This document shows, in pieces, positions 9,148 to 16,774 of a DNA stretch of 64,000 nt. Location: contig VRZD01000014.1 in the NCBI GenBank assembly GCA_016743235.1, positions 91,923-155,922 on the forward strand, in the 5' to 3' direction. Source of the DNA: Pantanalinema sp. GBBB05 (lineage in GTDB: Bacteria; Cyanobacteriota; Cyanobacteriia; Leptolyngbyales; Leptolyngbyaceae). A program made the translations under genes and the position numbers. Under the pieces are notes generated by a model. That model worked only from the letters and a program-made list of their open reading frames with translations, was not told where the DNA came from and made no database searches. Within the stretch, counting starts at the first letter, position 1; every line of letters starts with the position of its first letter.

Positions 9148-9264
9148 CTATCGGTGAGTAAGCCGGACAAAATAAATCGCTGCCAATACAATTAGCAACA
9201 ACAGCCCCAGTGGAACCCACAGGCTCCAGGGATTGAGTGGAGTAATTAAATTAACAGCTGACAT
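9148..9264 (-). CDS. 38-residue single-pass membrane protein upstream of scpA
   Basis: This ORF starts with ATG at 9264 and ends with TAG at 9148. It encodes a short N-terminal segment (MSAVNLITPLNPW), one hydrophobic helix of about 20 residues (WVPLGLLLLIVLAAIYF) and a positive tail (VRLTHR). Positive-inside logic puts the C-terminus in the cytoplasm. AGGATCC lies 5-8 bases upstream, and the next gene, scpA, starts 11 bases after the stop. Cyanobacteria have many such subunits in photosystems, cytochrome b6f and NDH-1, but this sequence matches none that I can name. It is shorter than usual gene-calling cut-offs. Confidence 0.65.
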   Translation of the reverse strand: MSAVNLITPLNPWSLWVPLGLLLLIVLAAIYFVRLTHR

Positions 9265-9318
9265 GCCTGGATCCTAGCTGATTTGTTCTCGATCGCCACA
9301 TATTCTCACCGCGATCGC

Positions 9319-9684
9319 TTATTGAGTGACTAGTTCTGCATCGGTCGTTGGCGCCAGCTCCGAGGCTGCCGATAGCAGGGGCTGGGATTGTTGTTGCAAC
9401 TCGACCTCAAACCGCTTCAAGCTTTCTTCCAACTCCTGAATCCGCTTATCTCTTGCCTTAAGTTCCTTGCGCATTGCCAGCGCATTCTGAACCTGGCTCC
9501 AGACACTAAACACCCAGGCCAACACTGCTCCCGTTCCCATTGCCAGCATCAATTCGACCGATAGCGGCGCTTCTACCTGAATATCTTTCACCACCCGAAT
9601 CAAGGTCGGTTGGTCATTCTGGATCGCAAACATGACCAATGCTAAACAAATCACAAACAGGATCAAAAAGTTAATTTGTTTCAT
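9319..9684 (-). CDS. LapA-domain (DUF1049) membrane protein
   Basis: The 121-residue protein has a first hydrophobic helix (about residues 4-22), the short loop AIQNDQPTLIRV typical of LapA/DUF1049, and a second helix (about 41-63). A charged coiled coil follows (KELKARDKRIQELEESLKRFEVELQQQ). In E. coli, LapA works with LapB in control of LPS assembly; the cyanobacterial role is unknown. The ATG at 9684 is preferred to an alternative start at 9720 because it begins at the first membrane helix. It sits in a minus-strand series 54 bases before the 38-residue membrane-protein gene. Confidence 0.8.
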   Translation of the reverse strand: MKQINFLILFVICLALVMFAIQNDQPTLIRVVKDIQVEAPLSVELMLAMGTGAVLAWVFSVWSQVQNALAMRKELKARDKRIQELEESLKRFEVELQQQSQPLLSAASELAPTTDAELVTQ

Positions 9685-9827
9685 ATGCCAGCCATCTTTA
9701 TCTATAAATTCAACCGTCAACCACCAGAAAGCAGCAGTTTATTATAGCTATTGTCGGGTATTCAGACCGTTTCGAGCTGGGTGACATTAAACTTCAACGA
9801 TCGTTTCTCCTCATCTCCCCTACTGCC

Positions 9828-10904
9828 TCATCCACTTAACTCCTCATCCTCCCACCGTTCCTCATCCAACTGATTGATTCCCCGCACAATATCTAAGGTA
9901 GTTTTAATCGTGCCTGCGATCGGCACAGCAATCACGATGCCTAGAAATCCAGCCACCTGAAGTCCGGTCAGGAGGGCAACAAAAATCCAGATCGGGTTGA
10001 GTCCAGTGAAACTGCCCATCATCTTAGGAGCCAGCACATTATCTCTGACCTGATGCACTCCCGTCGCCAAGACGGCAACCCAAAATGCCAGCCCCACATT
10101 TTGAAACAGCACCAGAACAGTGACTAAGGCAATCCCCAATGCAGCACCAATAAATGGAATCAGTTCAGAAACCCCAATCACGATCGCAAACAACAAGGCA
10201 TAGGGAACCCGTAAGGCAAGAAAAATGGGAATGAGCACAGCCGTTACAAACAGCGCCAGCAGTAATTGGCTAATAAAAAAATTATGAAAATTTAGCCAAA
10301 GTGACTGACTAAAAGGGATGCCGTATCGGGCGGGCAATAGATTAATCAAGCCATTCCAAAGGCGATCGCCATAGACCAACATATAGAACGCCAGTACCAA
10401 GATCAGAATGACATTGAGCAGACCACCCAGCGTTCCTAAGGCTAGGACTAGGGCCTGGCTGGGCAAAGTTGGGAGTTGCTGTTCAATTTGGTTATTGATC
10501 CGACCACTGAACCCCTTCAAGTCCAGGGGTAGATTTCGCTGTTTGGCAAAATTATCCAGCGCTTCTAGATTTTGGCGGCTGGTCTCTAACCAGGCAGGAA
10601 TTTTTTGTAAAACTTGCCCAGTTTGATCAATCACACTGGGGAGTAGCGTCACTCCTAAAAACAGTAACAAGGTTAAAGTCAGAAACAAAACGACAATCAC
10701 TGCCCGAGTTCGGGGCACACCGGTCCGCTCAAACAACCGTACTGGATAGTTGAGCAACAACGCCAGCAAAGCTGAGGCAAGCAGAACAGTAATTAAATTC
10801 TCGAAGTAGCGATAGATCTGACTCAAGAGCCAAAGATTGAGGGCGATGATCGGTCCACTCAAACCAATGATCAGCAGTCGTTGTAGATCGGGTGAACGGT
10901 TCAT
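9828..10904 (-). CDS. AI-2E family transporter / PerM-type permease
   Basis: The 358-residue integral membrane protein has about eight predicted hydrophobic segments and the conserved family blocks GVSELIPFIGAALG and GLNPIWIFVALLTGLQVAGFLGIVIAVPIAG. The family (formerly UPF0118/DUF20) includes AI-2 exporters, Na+/H+ antiporters and permeases of unknown cargo, so no substrate is assigned. The start at 10904 (MNRSPDLQRLL) is the only reasonable one. The acidic C-terminus (DEERWEDEELSG) is encoded by a pyrimidine-rich patch on the plus strand at about 9806-9860 that resembles other patches in this window. Confidence 0.88.
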   Translation of the reverse strand: MNRSPDLQRLLIIGLSGPIIALNLWLLSQIYRYFENLITVLLASALLALLLNYPVRLFERTGVPRTRAVIVVLFLTLTLLLFLGVTLLPSVIDQTGQVLQKIPAWLETSRQNLEALDNFAKQRNLPLDLKGFSGRINNQIEQQLPTLPSQALVLALGTLGGLLNVILILVLAFYMLVYGDRLWNGLINLLPARYGIPFSQSLWLNFHNFFISQLLLALFVTAVLIPIFLALRVPYALLFAIVIGVSELIPFIGAALGIALVTVLVLFQNVGLAFWVAVLATGVHQVRDNVLAPKMMGSFTGLNPIWIFVALLTGLQVAGFLGIVIAVPIAGTIKTTLDIVRGINQLDEERWEDEELSG

Positions 10905-10943
10905 CGTAGACCCTGTCGCGATCGCGTAGTGAGTAAATGACAG

Positions 10944-11732
10944 TTAGCCAGGAGTGGCGACTGGTTTGTTCGCGCCACGGGGGTACTTGAGATAAATCCC
11001 AAGCCCGACCACAAGCAGAATGATTACCGTCCCAATGCCAAGCCAGTTAGGCATCCAGAACGTAGCTTCCAGGTGGTTTTTGTCACCAGGAACTAACCGC
11101 CAGAGTAGCTGAGTGCCGTCAGGAGAAGCAATAGGCTGCAAGACATCTGGGGCAGCGATCGAACTTTGAGCCCCCCAAGGCGTATTCAGCCTGAACTCTA
11201 GAGCGATTAAAGAAGTCGGGCTGACCAAGACATTACCATCGGCAGCCGTCACTCCTAGCGATCGCACATCCAGGTCATAGGTAAGATGGTCGCGTTCCAG
11301 CAGCAGAAAGTTACTATGGCTGACGCTGAGATGAGAATCGATTTCTGGCAGCGTTGTGCCCTCAGCGTTCGAACGGTCCTGAGCCGCGGGATGAAAGAAC
11401 TGATTAAATTTAGTTGCCAGTTCATCACTGCTACCAAACGGAATCTGGACAATCATCTCTTGATCCGACAGCCGTTTAACCTTACCGCCCAGCGATCGAC
11501 TTCGGTGTTCGATCGTTTGGAGCCAGTCCTGAATGGCGACTCCCCCCAAACTACTTAACCGTTCGCCCAGTTGAATATGCTGAACAATTTCACCCCGATT
11601 GGGATGATGGAAATGGATGTTAATGCCGTAGTCTACACAGCCAGTTAGTAACAAGGGAGCGAATAACAGGACTAAGCCCATGCGCCACTGAAACAGCCAA
11701 CGAAGGCAAGGGTGGAGGGAAGGAGATGGCAT
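10944..11732 (-). CDS. DUF3153 lipoprotein
   Basis: A hydrophobic signal segment ends in the lipobox LLLTGC, with Cys32 the predicted lipidation site. The mature part is beta-rich and matches the cyanobacterial DUF3153 family. A hydrophobic helix near the C-terminus (IGTVIILLVVGLGIYL, about residues 232-248) is followed by a basic tail, so the protein is probably held at both ends with its body outside the cytoplasm. Function is unknown. It lies 40 bases before the AI-2E-type permease gene and 49 bases after the TPR gene, in one minus-strand series. Confidence 0.82.
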   Translation of the reverse strand: MPSPSLHPCLRWLFQWRMGLVLLFAPLLLTGCVDYGINIHFHHPNRGEIVQHIQLGERLSSLGGVAIQDWLQTIEHRSRSLGGKVKRLSDQEMIVQIPFGSSDELATKFNQFFHPAAQDRSNAEGTTLPEIDSHLSVSHSNFLLLERDHLTYDLDVRSLGVTAADGNVLVSPTSLIALEFRLNTPWGAQSSIAAPDVLQPIASPDGTQLLWRLVPGDKNHLEATFWMPNWLGIGTVIILLVVGLGIYLKYPRGANKPVATPG

Positions 11733-11781
11733 ACGAATGACAAATTGCTTGCTTAATTTAAGATTGCACAGATCAGTTCGC

Positions 11782-12303
11782 CTACATTAACCACACTAAT
11801 CCACCAATGATTAGCAAACCTGCTAACAAAGCGAACCAGATAAAGCGATTATCCTGCGTATTGACCTGACTGAGATCCTCCGGTTCTAACTGAAACGCTG
11901 GTTTTTCAGTTGGTTTGGTGGAAATGGCAGCAGATCCTTTGCGATCGCGCACTTCACTATCACTCAGCCCAGTTAAATCGGGAATTTGCGTCACCCATTC
12001 AGGACGAGTTTTCAGTTTGGGGGCTTCCAGTATATACAGCAGCCGACGACTTTGTTTCCGCGTTTTTAAATCGGGATGGCGAATGATTTGTTTACAAAGT
12101 GCGATCGCTTCAGGTTGTTTTCCGGCTGCCTCATAAGCAGTCACTAACCAGATTTGAATTTCTCCACCTAGAGAAGTATTGCTCTCAGCTAAAGCAACTG
12201 CTTTCTCTAAATGCTGAACGGACTTACGATAGTCTCCCCGTTCAAAAGCAGCTTTTCCGGCCTGGTATTCGGCTTGCACCGTGTTGGAATTCTCTGAACT
12301 CAC
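11782..12303 (-). CDS. Tail-anchored TPR protein
   Basis: The 173-residue protein opens with two or three tetratricopeptide-like helical pairs (GKAAFERGDYRKSVQHLEKAVAL; WLVTAYEAAGKQPEAIALCKQII). A polar linker and a single C-terminal hydrophobic helix (FIWFALLAGLLIIGGLVWLM) follow, with no residues after it. The cytosolic TPR part is presumably a protein-docking platform at the membrane. It is the first gene of the minus-strand series that continues through the DUF3153 lipoprotein and the permease. Confidence 0.8.
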   Translation of the reverse strand: MSSENSNTVQAEYQAGKAAFERGDYRKSVQHLEKAVALAESNTSLGGEIQIWLVTAYEAAGKQPEAIALCKQIIRHPDLKTRKQSRRLLYILEAPKLKTRPEWVTQIPDLTGLSDSEVRDRKGSAAISTKPTEKPAFQLEPEDLSQVNTQDNRFIWFALLAGLLIIGGLVWLM

Positions 12304-12460
12304 GATAAAAATGATTGGACGAGCTATGTTAACAGCTACGTTACACTACTAGCCTAAAAACAGGCTATGGTAGTTGTAGCGTCAGTGTTCTAATTGATAT
12401 CCATCAGTCCGAGGCAGTCATCTACCTAAATCGATGTCTTAGATGTGTAGGTCACCTCGT

Positions 12461-12871
12461 ATGGTTAAATTCTGCTCTCCTTGTTACCAACCGCTGTCTT
12501 TGGTATTACCAGTCGCAACCTTATTAAGCATAGCTGCTGTAGCTTTTGGTTCAACTTCAGCTAGTGCCCAAGAAAGACCACCTGTGGAAGCACAACCAAT
12601 TGAGCGCAGTACATCTGGGGTCAGTTCCTCGATCACCATTTATCCCAGGTATGGTTATCCAGTCCGCTACCGTGGTGATTATCCAGTGAGGAGATCAAGG
12701 GGCTACGGGGGGCATGGGCGATCGAGCAACAATGGGGTAGTTGTCAACCCGGCAAGCGTCACACCTCAGCGTCCGGCGGTTTATCGCGCGGCTCCCTACT
12801 ATGGCTCTGGTCGCTCAGTTATTCGTTATCCAGCGATCGAAGTTTATCCCAACATTATTTACAGGTACTAA
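12461..12871 (+). CDS. Secreted Tyr/Arg/Gly/Pro-rich protein
   Basis: A Sec signal peptide is clear: basic n-region, hydrophobic core (LSLVLPVATLLSIAAVAF) and cleavage after ASA-Q. The mature part is about 100 residues, low complexity and rich in Y, R, P, G and S, with repeats such as RYGYPVRYRGDYPVRR. No known domain is recognised. An ATG at 12443 is also in frame, but the ATG at 12461, behind AGGT, gives the more typical signal peptide. The stop codon interlocks by 4 bases with the stop of the convergent holB gene. It may be a periplasmic or cell-surface structural protein. Confidence 0.7.
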   Translation: MVKFCSPCYQPLSLVLPVATLLSIAAVAFGSTSASAQERPPVEAQPIERSTSGVSSSITIYPRYGYPVRYRGDYPVRRSRGYGGHGRSSNNGVVVNPASVTPQRPAVYRAAPYYGSGRSVIRYPAIEVYPNIIYRY

Positions 12872-13827
12872 GATTGCACCATATTTAATAGCGTCACCTC
12901 CCAAGTCAGTCGCGGTTGGACAAATTGCTGTAAGTATCGGCGGGCTTTTTCTAACTGCTGCACGATCGATTGGGTCGCAGGAGTAACAGGCAAAGTCTGC
13001 CAATACCACTGCTGCAAATAATCTAGCAACCAGATCTGGGTTTCTGATTCCAGAGTGCTAGCGATTTGGCGAGCCAGAGTAAGGGCGGCTCGGGGAGATC
13101 GGGGCGGTTGACCCAGCGCTTGTAAAAGGTCGGCGGGAATCGTCTGCAATTGTTGCCAGTGAGCGATCGCGGCTCCAGGGCTGCCCTGGGCTAATTGTAA
13201 AATTTGGGGCTGTTGCAGAATTTCTGCCTGTCCCGCCTGTTGCAAAACCTGAGCCATTGCTTCAGAGGACAGACGATAAAACGGAGTTTTTTGGCAGCGA
13301 GAGACTAATGTTGGCAGTAAAGACTCTACGCTTGGGGCAATCAAGATTAGGGTAGCTTGCCCCGGTTCTTCCAGAGTTTTCAGCAAGCCATTCGCAGCAG
13401 CTTCTGCCATCGTTTCAGCTTGATCCAGCACGACAATCGAGCGCGAAGCTTCCAAAGGTGGACGCGAGAGGAATTGAGCAATTTCTCTCACCTGTTCTAA
13501 CCGAATCATCGGAGGAGACTTACGTTTTACGCCTGCCTCCTCGGCTGCTGCCGCCGTTAGCCGCTTGCCCTGGTGTAAGTAAGTTGGTTCTACCCATAAT
13601 AAATCTGGGTGATTATGATGCTTCAACCGCTGTTGTAAGCCTTCTAGGTTAACGGGTGTAGTGGTGTGGCTTAAGACGAGTTCGACAAAGCAACGAGCCG
13701 CTAGACTACGACCTACCCCAACAGCTCCAGCAAATAGGTAAGCTGGGGCGATCCGATGTTTGGCAACAGCTTGGGTCAGGAGGCTAATAGCTTGGGGTTG
13801 ACCAATTAACGGCGCGAAGGGAGACAT
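12868..13827 (-). CDS. holB: DNA polymerase III subunit delta'
   Basis: The 319-residue clamp-loader subunit begins with FAPLIGQPQAISLL and has a modified P-loop, GAVGVGRSLAARCF (GRS instead of GKT/S), in keeping with delta' being a non-hydrolysing AAA+ stator. The sensor/arginine-finger SRC motif is present in LLPTLVSRCQ. It works with DnaX and HolA to load the beta clamp. The gene follows tmk with a 63-base purine-rich (plus-strand) gap, the common tmk-holB pairing. Confidence 0.92.
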   Translation of the reverse strand: MSPFAPLIGQPQAISLLTQAVAKHRIAPAYLFAGAVGVGRSLAARCFVELVLSHTTTPVNLEGLQQRLKHHNHPDLLWVEPTYLHQGKRLTAAAAEEAGVKRKSPPMIRLEQVREIAQFLSRPPLEASRSIVVLDQAETMAEAAANGLLKTLEEPGQATLILIAPSVESLLPTLVSRCQKTPFYRLSSEAMAQVLQQAGQAEILQQPQILQLAQGSPGAAIAHWQQLQTIPADLLQALGQPPRSPRAALTLARQIASTLESETQIWLLDYLQQWYWQTLPVTPATQSIVQQLEKARRYLQQFVQPRLTWEVTLLNMVQS

Positions 13828-13890
13828 GAGGAGATGAGACAGGTGGGGGAGATGAGGAGGGTAAGGAAGATACAGCAGAGTAATAAACGG

Positions 13891-14565
13891 TTATTTGGCT
13901 CCGTACCATTGGGTAAGGGAGCGATCGAGAATAGCTTGGATCTGGGAGGCGACTTGATCTTCGGGTTGGTGGGCATCAATGGCGACGATGCGATCGGGAT
14001 ACGTTTTCGCCAGGGTGGCAAACCCATGTTGCACCCGTTGGTGAAATGCCAGATCGGCTTGTTCAATGCGATCGCGTTTGCCGCGTTGCTGGGTCCGGGC
14101 TAATCCCGTTTTAGCATCCAAATCCAGCCAGAGAGTTAGGTCACTGGTCAAGCCATTCGTCGCAATTTGATTCAGTCGGTCGATCAGATCTAAATCAAGT
14201 TCGCGTCCGTAGCCTTGGTAAGCGATCGTGGAATCGGTATAGCGATCGCAGAGAATCAGATCTCCGGCTGCCAATCGAGGTCGCAGGTAGGTTTCGACAT
14301 GTTGAGCCCGATCGGCGGCATACATTAATAACTCGGCGCGATCGTGAATCACTTCTTGAGTAGGCGGCTCTAGCAGTAACTGGCGCAACCCTACCCCCAA
14401 CTCTGTACCGCCTGGTTCACGGGTGATATCCAAATGGCGGACAAACCCTTGTGCTTGTAAATGGGATAACCAGCCACTATCCTGAAACCACTGGCATATC
14501 CGCTGGAGTTGAGTGGTTTTTCCACCCCCTTCTACTCCCTCAAAAACAATGAACCGACCTTGCAT
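13891..14565 (-). CDS. tmk: Thymidylate kinase
   Basis: The 224-residue enzyme phosphorylates dTMP to dTDP. It shows the P-loop FEGVEGGGKTTQ at residues 8-19, the DRY motif in LCDRYTDSTIAYQGYGREL, and an arginine-rich LID region (RTQQRGKRDRIEQ). The start MQGRFIVFEG matches the family. It is immediately upstream of holB on the minus strand, and the two are probably cotranscribed. Confidence 0.95.
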   Translation of the reverse strand: MQGRFIVFEGVEGGGKTTQLQRICQWFQDSGWLSHLQAQGFVRHLDITREPGGTELGVGLRQLLLEPPTQEVIHDRAELLMYAADRAQHVETYLRPRLAAGDLILCDRYTDSTIAYQGYGRELDLDLIDRLNQIATNGLTSDLTLWLDLDAKTGLARTQQRGKRDRIEQADLAFHQRVQHGFATLAKTYPDRIVAIDAHQPEDQVASQIQAILDRSLTQWYGAK

Positions 14566-14763
14566 ACCTGCCCCATAATTAACGGTGTCTGAAATCCATG
14601 CATCAAGCTTCGATCAATTGTCACCTCTAGTGGGAACTTTTTTGTCTGGCTATCGATCGCAAGCAAGATGTACCACGATGCACTAGACTGTGAACAACCT
14701 TGTCGTGTTTGCTAGCAGTATCATGGCAATGTTCATCTGAATGTCATTTGTCCGGGAATAGTC

Positions 14764-15111
14764 ATGGCTCGTTACATTGGTTTATTTAGGGTTGCAGTTT
14801 CTGTAAACAATCTTCAGCAAATGCTGAATGAGGTTTTGGCATCCTGTAACTTCGATGTGATCTACGAGACCGGGGACTACTTAATGGCGCGGGAAATCCC
14901 CGGTCGCGTTGCCTTTAACCAGCTGGTTGTGGTCGAAGTGTTAATTGATAAAACCACCGCTACCGATCGAGAGGTGCGGATGAAGTTTGTCATTAAGAAT
15001 GAAGAGTTGCCCTTACAAGTGGACAACCATTGCCGCCAAGTGTTTAATCAGGTCAGCGAAGCAATCTCTACAAGCCACCACTGGAAGCTGATTGAAGCTG
15101 TAGCTGGTTGA
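14764..15111 (+). CDS. Conserved cyanobacterial protein of unknown function
   Basis: The 115-residue protein has a mixed alpha/beta pattern, no membrane segment and no recognisable catalytic motif. The C-terminus ends HHWKLIEAVAG. I know similar proteins only as uncharacterised cyanobacterial ones. The ATG at 14764 is the obvious start. It is monocistronic and convergent with the FHA gene, with a hairpin between. Confidence 0.75.
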   Translation: MARYIGLFRVAVSVNNLQQMLNEVLASCNFDVIYETGDYLMAREIPGRVAFNQLVVVEVLIDKTTATDREVRMKFVIKNEELPLQVDNHCRQVFNQVSEAISTSHHWKLIEAVAG

Positions 15112-15150
15112 GCAAAATGAAGACTCACTTTGGGGTTAACCACAGCCTTC

Positions 15151-15180
15151 AGCAATGGTAGGGCATAACCTACTATTGCT
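15151..15180. terminator. Hairpin terminator between convergent genes
   Basis: AGCAATGGTAGG pairs with CCTACTATTGCT (one G-U) around a six-base loop, giving a 12-bp stem. It lies between the 3' ends of the gene at 14764-15111 and the leftward FHA gene. There is no long T run, so terminator function is an inference from position and structure. Confidence 0.5.
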
Positions 15181-15207
15181 CTGCTTGCCGAGCTGTGGAT
15201 ATTCGAG

Positions 15208-15630
15208 TTAGTCCTCTGGATCACCGACCATGCCAGGACTAATTAAGGTAATGTCAAAGTCATCGGGCGGCTGTGTCGCAATTGTATCCCGCTTTAACAA
15301 ATAGTAAATTGCCCGCACCTGGGGTCCAAATACCACTTCATCCTCATTCTGAAGGTCATGGGCTTGTAGTTTGCGACCATTAATCAATAAGCCATTCGCA
15401 CTGGGCTTACCTTTAAGATTGCCATCAACAATTCTGTAGTAGTAGGTACCGTCGTCATTAGGTAATTGCACTAACGTAGCGTGCCGACGGGAAACGAATT
15501 GGGACACTAGCCGAATATCGCATTTGGGATCACGTCCAATGGAATAGACAGGTCCATCTAGGATAAACTCACGCCGTCCTTTATCGTCTTCAATAATCAG
15601 TAGGTGGTTTTGCTGCGGTTCTGAAGGCAT
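15208..15630 (-). CDS. FHA domain protein (copy A)
   Basis: The 140-residue protein is essentially one forkhead-associated domain, which binds phosphothreonine peptides. The conserved FHA residues are visible: GR in YSIGRDPKCDIRL, SRRH in VSQFVSRRHATLV and NG in SANGLLING. It starts with MPSEPQQNHLLIIEDDKGRREFILDGPVYSIG. A very similar gene lies just upstream at 16143-16661; the two share most of the domain and even the CATTGAACGTT block just before the start, so they are a recent tandem duplication. Partners are likely Ser/Thr kinase substrates, but no kinase is in the window. Confidence 0.9.
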   Translation of the reverse strand: MPSEPQQNHLLIIEDDKGRREFILDGPVYSIGRDPKCDIRLVSQFVSRRHATLVQLPNDDGTYYYRIVDGNLKGKPSANGLLINGRKLQAHDLQNEDEVVFGPQVRAIYYLLKRDTIATQPPDDFDITLISPGMVGDPED

Positions 15631-16142
15631 TGAACGTTATAACTGGCGATTTAGATTCAAGGGCTAAACAAAAAGCATATACGACTCAGATACCTCAGGT
15701 GGATGCACGAGATGATGAACGATCGGGACAACCCGCGATACCCCTAAGGCAACCAAACTCTGAGTCCCTGCTAGTAAAGGCAGGACTAAATTGGATGTGA
15801 AAATTAGGTAAGGAAACACCAACTATCAATAGAATTCCCCAAACATTGTATTCGACTAGCAAAATAAGTTTTGACAGATTTGCCAAATCCGATCGCGATT
15901 GAATGAAAGCCATTACCTTGGGGTAAAACCAAACTGCTGACAAGAATCAAGCTTTCGGCTGGGAATCATAAATCAGATTGCTGACCATTCTACACAAAAG
16001 CAAAGCTTGGCAAGATTCACATTCTACCCTGTTCCCCGAGCGATCGCGCATCGGCATAATCCCGTGAGTTGCGGTATGACCGCAGCATCGTGATGTCTCA
16101 GCTCAAGCCAAACTTTAGCTGAGTGGATAAGAACGGCTCGAA
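15631..16142. other. Spacer between the two FHA genes
   Basis: This 510-base gap separates the duplicated FHA genes. An 82-codon frame on the minus strand has only a TTG start and no recognisable similarity, so it is not called. A small hairpin (TGCGGT/ACCGCA) lies at 16070-16084. The gap probably holds the promoter of copy A and the terminator of copy B. Confidence 0.4.
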
Positions 16143-16661
16143 TCATCCATCTGATACAGCCTCATCCGCTAATGATGACTTGGGCGGATCATCCTCCAAT
16201 GGCTCATCTTCCAGCAGATCATCATCTAGGGGTTCATCTTCTGGATAACCGACCATATTAGGACTAATCAGGGTGATATCAAATTCATCGGGTTCAGGGG
16301 GGATTGTGGGCATCGCATCCCGCTTCAACAACCGATAGGTGGCTGAAACTTTAGGACCAAACACCACCTCATCCTGATCTTGAAGATTGTGTTTGTAGCG
16401 TTTACGGCTATTAATCAATAAACCATTAGAACTTTTTTGCCCTTTCAAATTACCGTCTACGATCCGGTAATAGTAAGTTCCATCCTCGTTGGTTTTTTTA
16501 ACCAGCGTGGCATGTCGGCGAGAGACAAATTGGGACACTAGGCGAATGTCACAGTTGGGATCACGACCAATGGAATATTTGGGACCATCCAGAATGAAGC
16601 CACGTCGTCCCTTATCATCTTCAATAATTAGCAGGTGAGTTTGCTGGGGTTCTGAGGACAT
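16143..16661 (-). CDS. FHA domain protein with acidic tail (copy B)
   Basis: The 172-residue paralogue of the gene at 15208 has the same FHA residues (YSIGRDPNCDIRL, VSQFVSRRHATLV, SSNGLLINSRK). It adds an acidic C-terminal tail of about 30 residues rich in D, E and L (DEPLDDDLLEDEPLEDD). The tail may be a protein-binding or disordered region and is the main difference from copy A. It starts with MSSEPQQTHLLIIEDDKG. Both copies share the sequence immediately upstream of the start. Confidence 0.9.
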   Translation of the reverse strand: MSSEPQQTHLLIIEDDKGRRGFILDGPKYSIGRDPNCDIRLVSQFVSRRHATLVKKTNEDGTYYYRIVDGNLKGQKSSNGLLINSRKRYKHNLQDQDEVVFGPKVSATYRLLKRDAMPTIPPEPDEFDITLISPNMVGYPEDEPLDDDLLEDEPLEDDPPKSSLADEAVSDG

Positions 16662-16774
16662 TGAACGTTCAGTTGCGCAACTGTATTCAGGGATCTAACC
16701 AGGCCAATTCTACAAACATAGAGATAGTAGCCGCTTCAGAAAAATCAGGTCGATCGCAAACTACTCCACCATAG

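Noticed and set aside
13828..13890. Small gene in the holB-tmk spacer
   Set aside because: The spacer is short and purine-rich, with no complete frame; it matches the dispersed pyrimidine-rich repeat instead.
15695..15943. 82-codon minus-strand frame between the FHA genes
   Set aside because: It has only a TTG start, no ribosome-binding site, an ordinary composition and no recognisable similarity.
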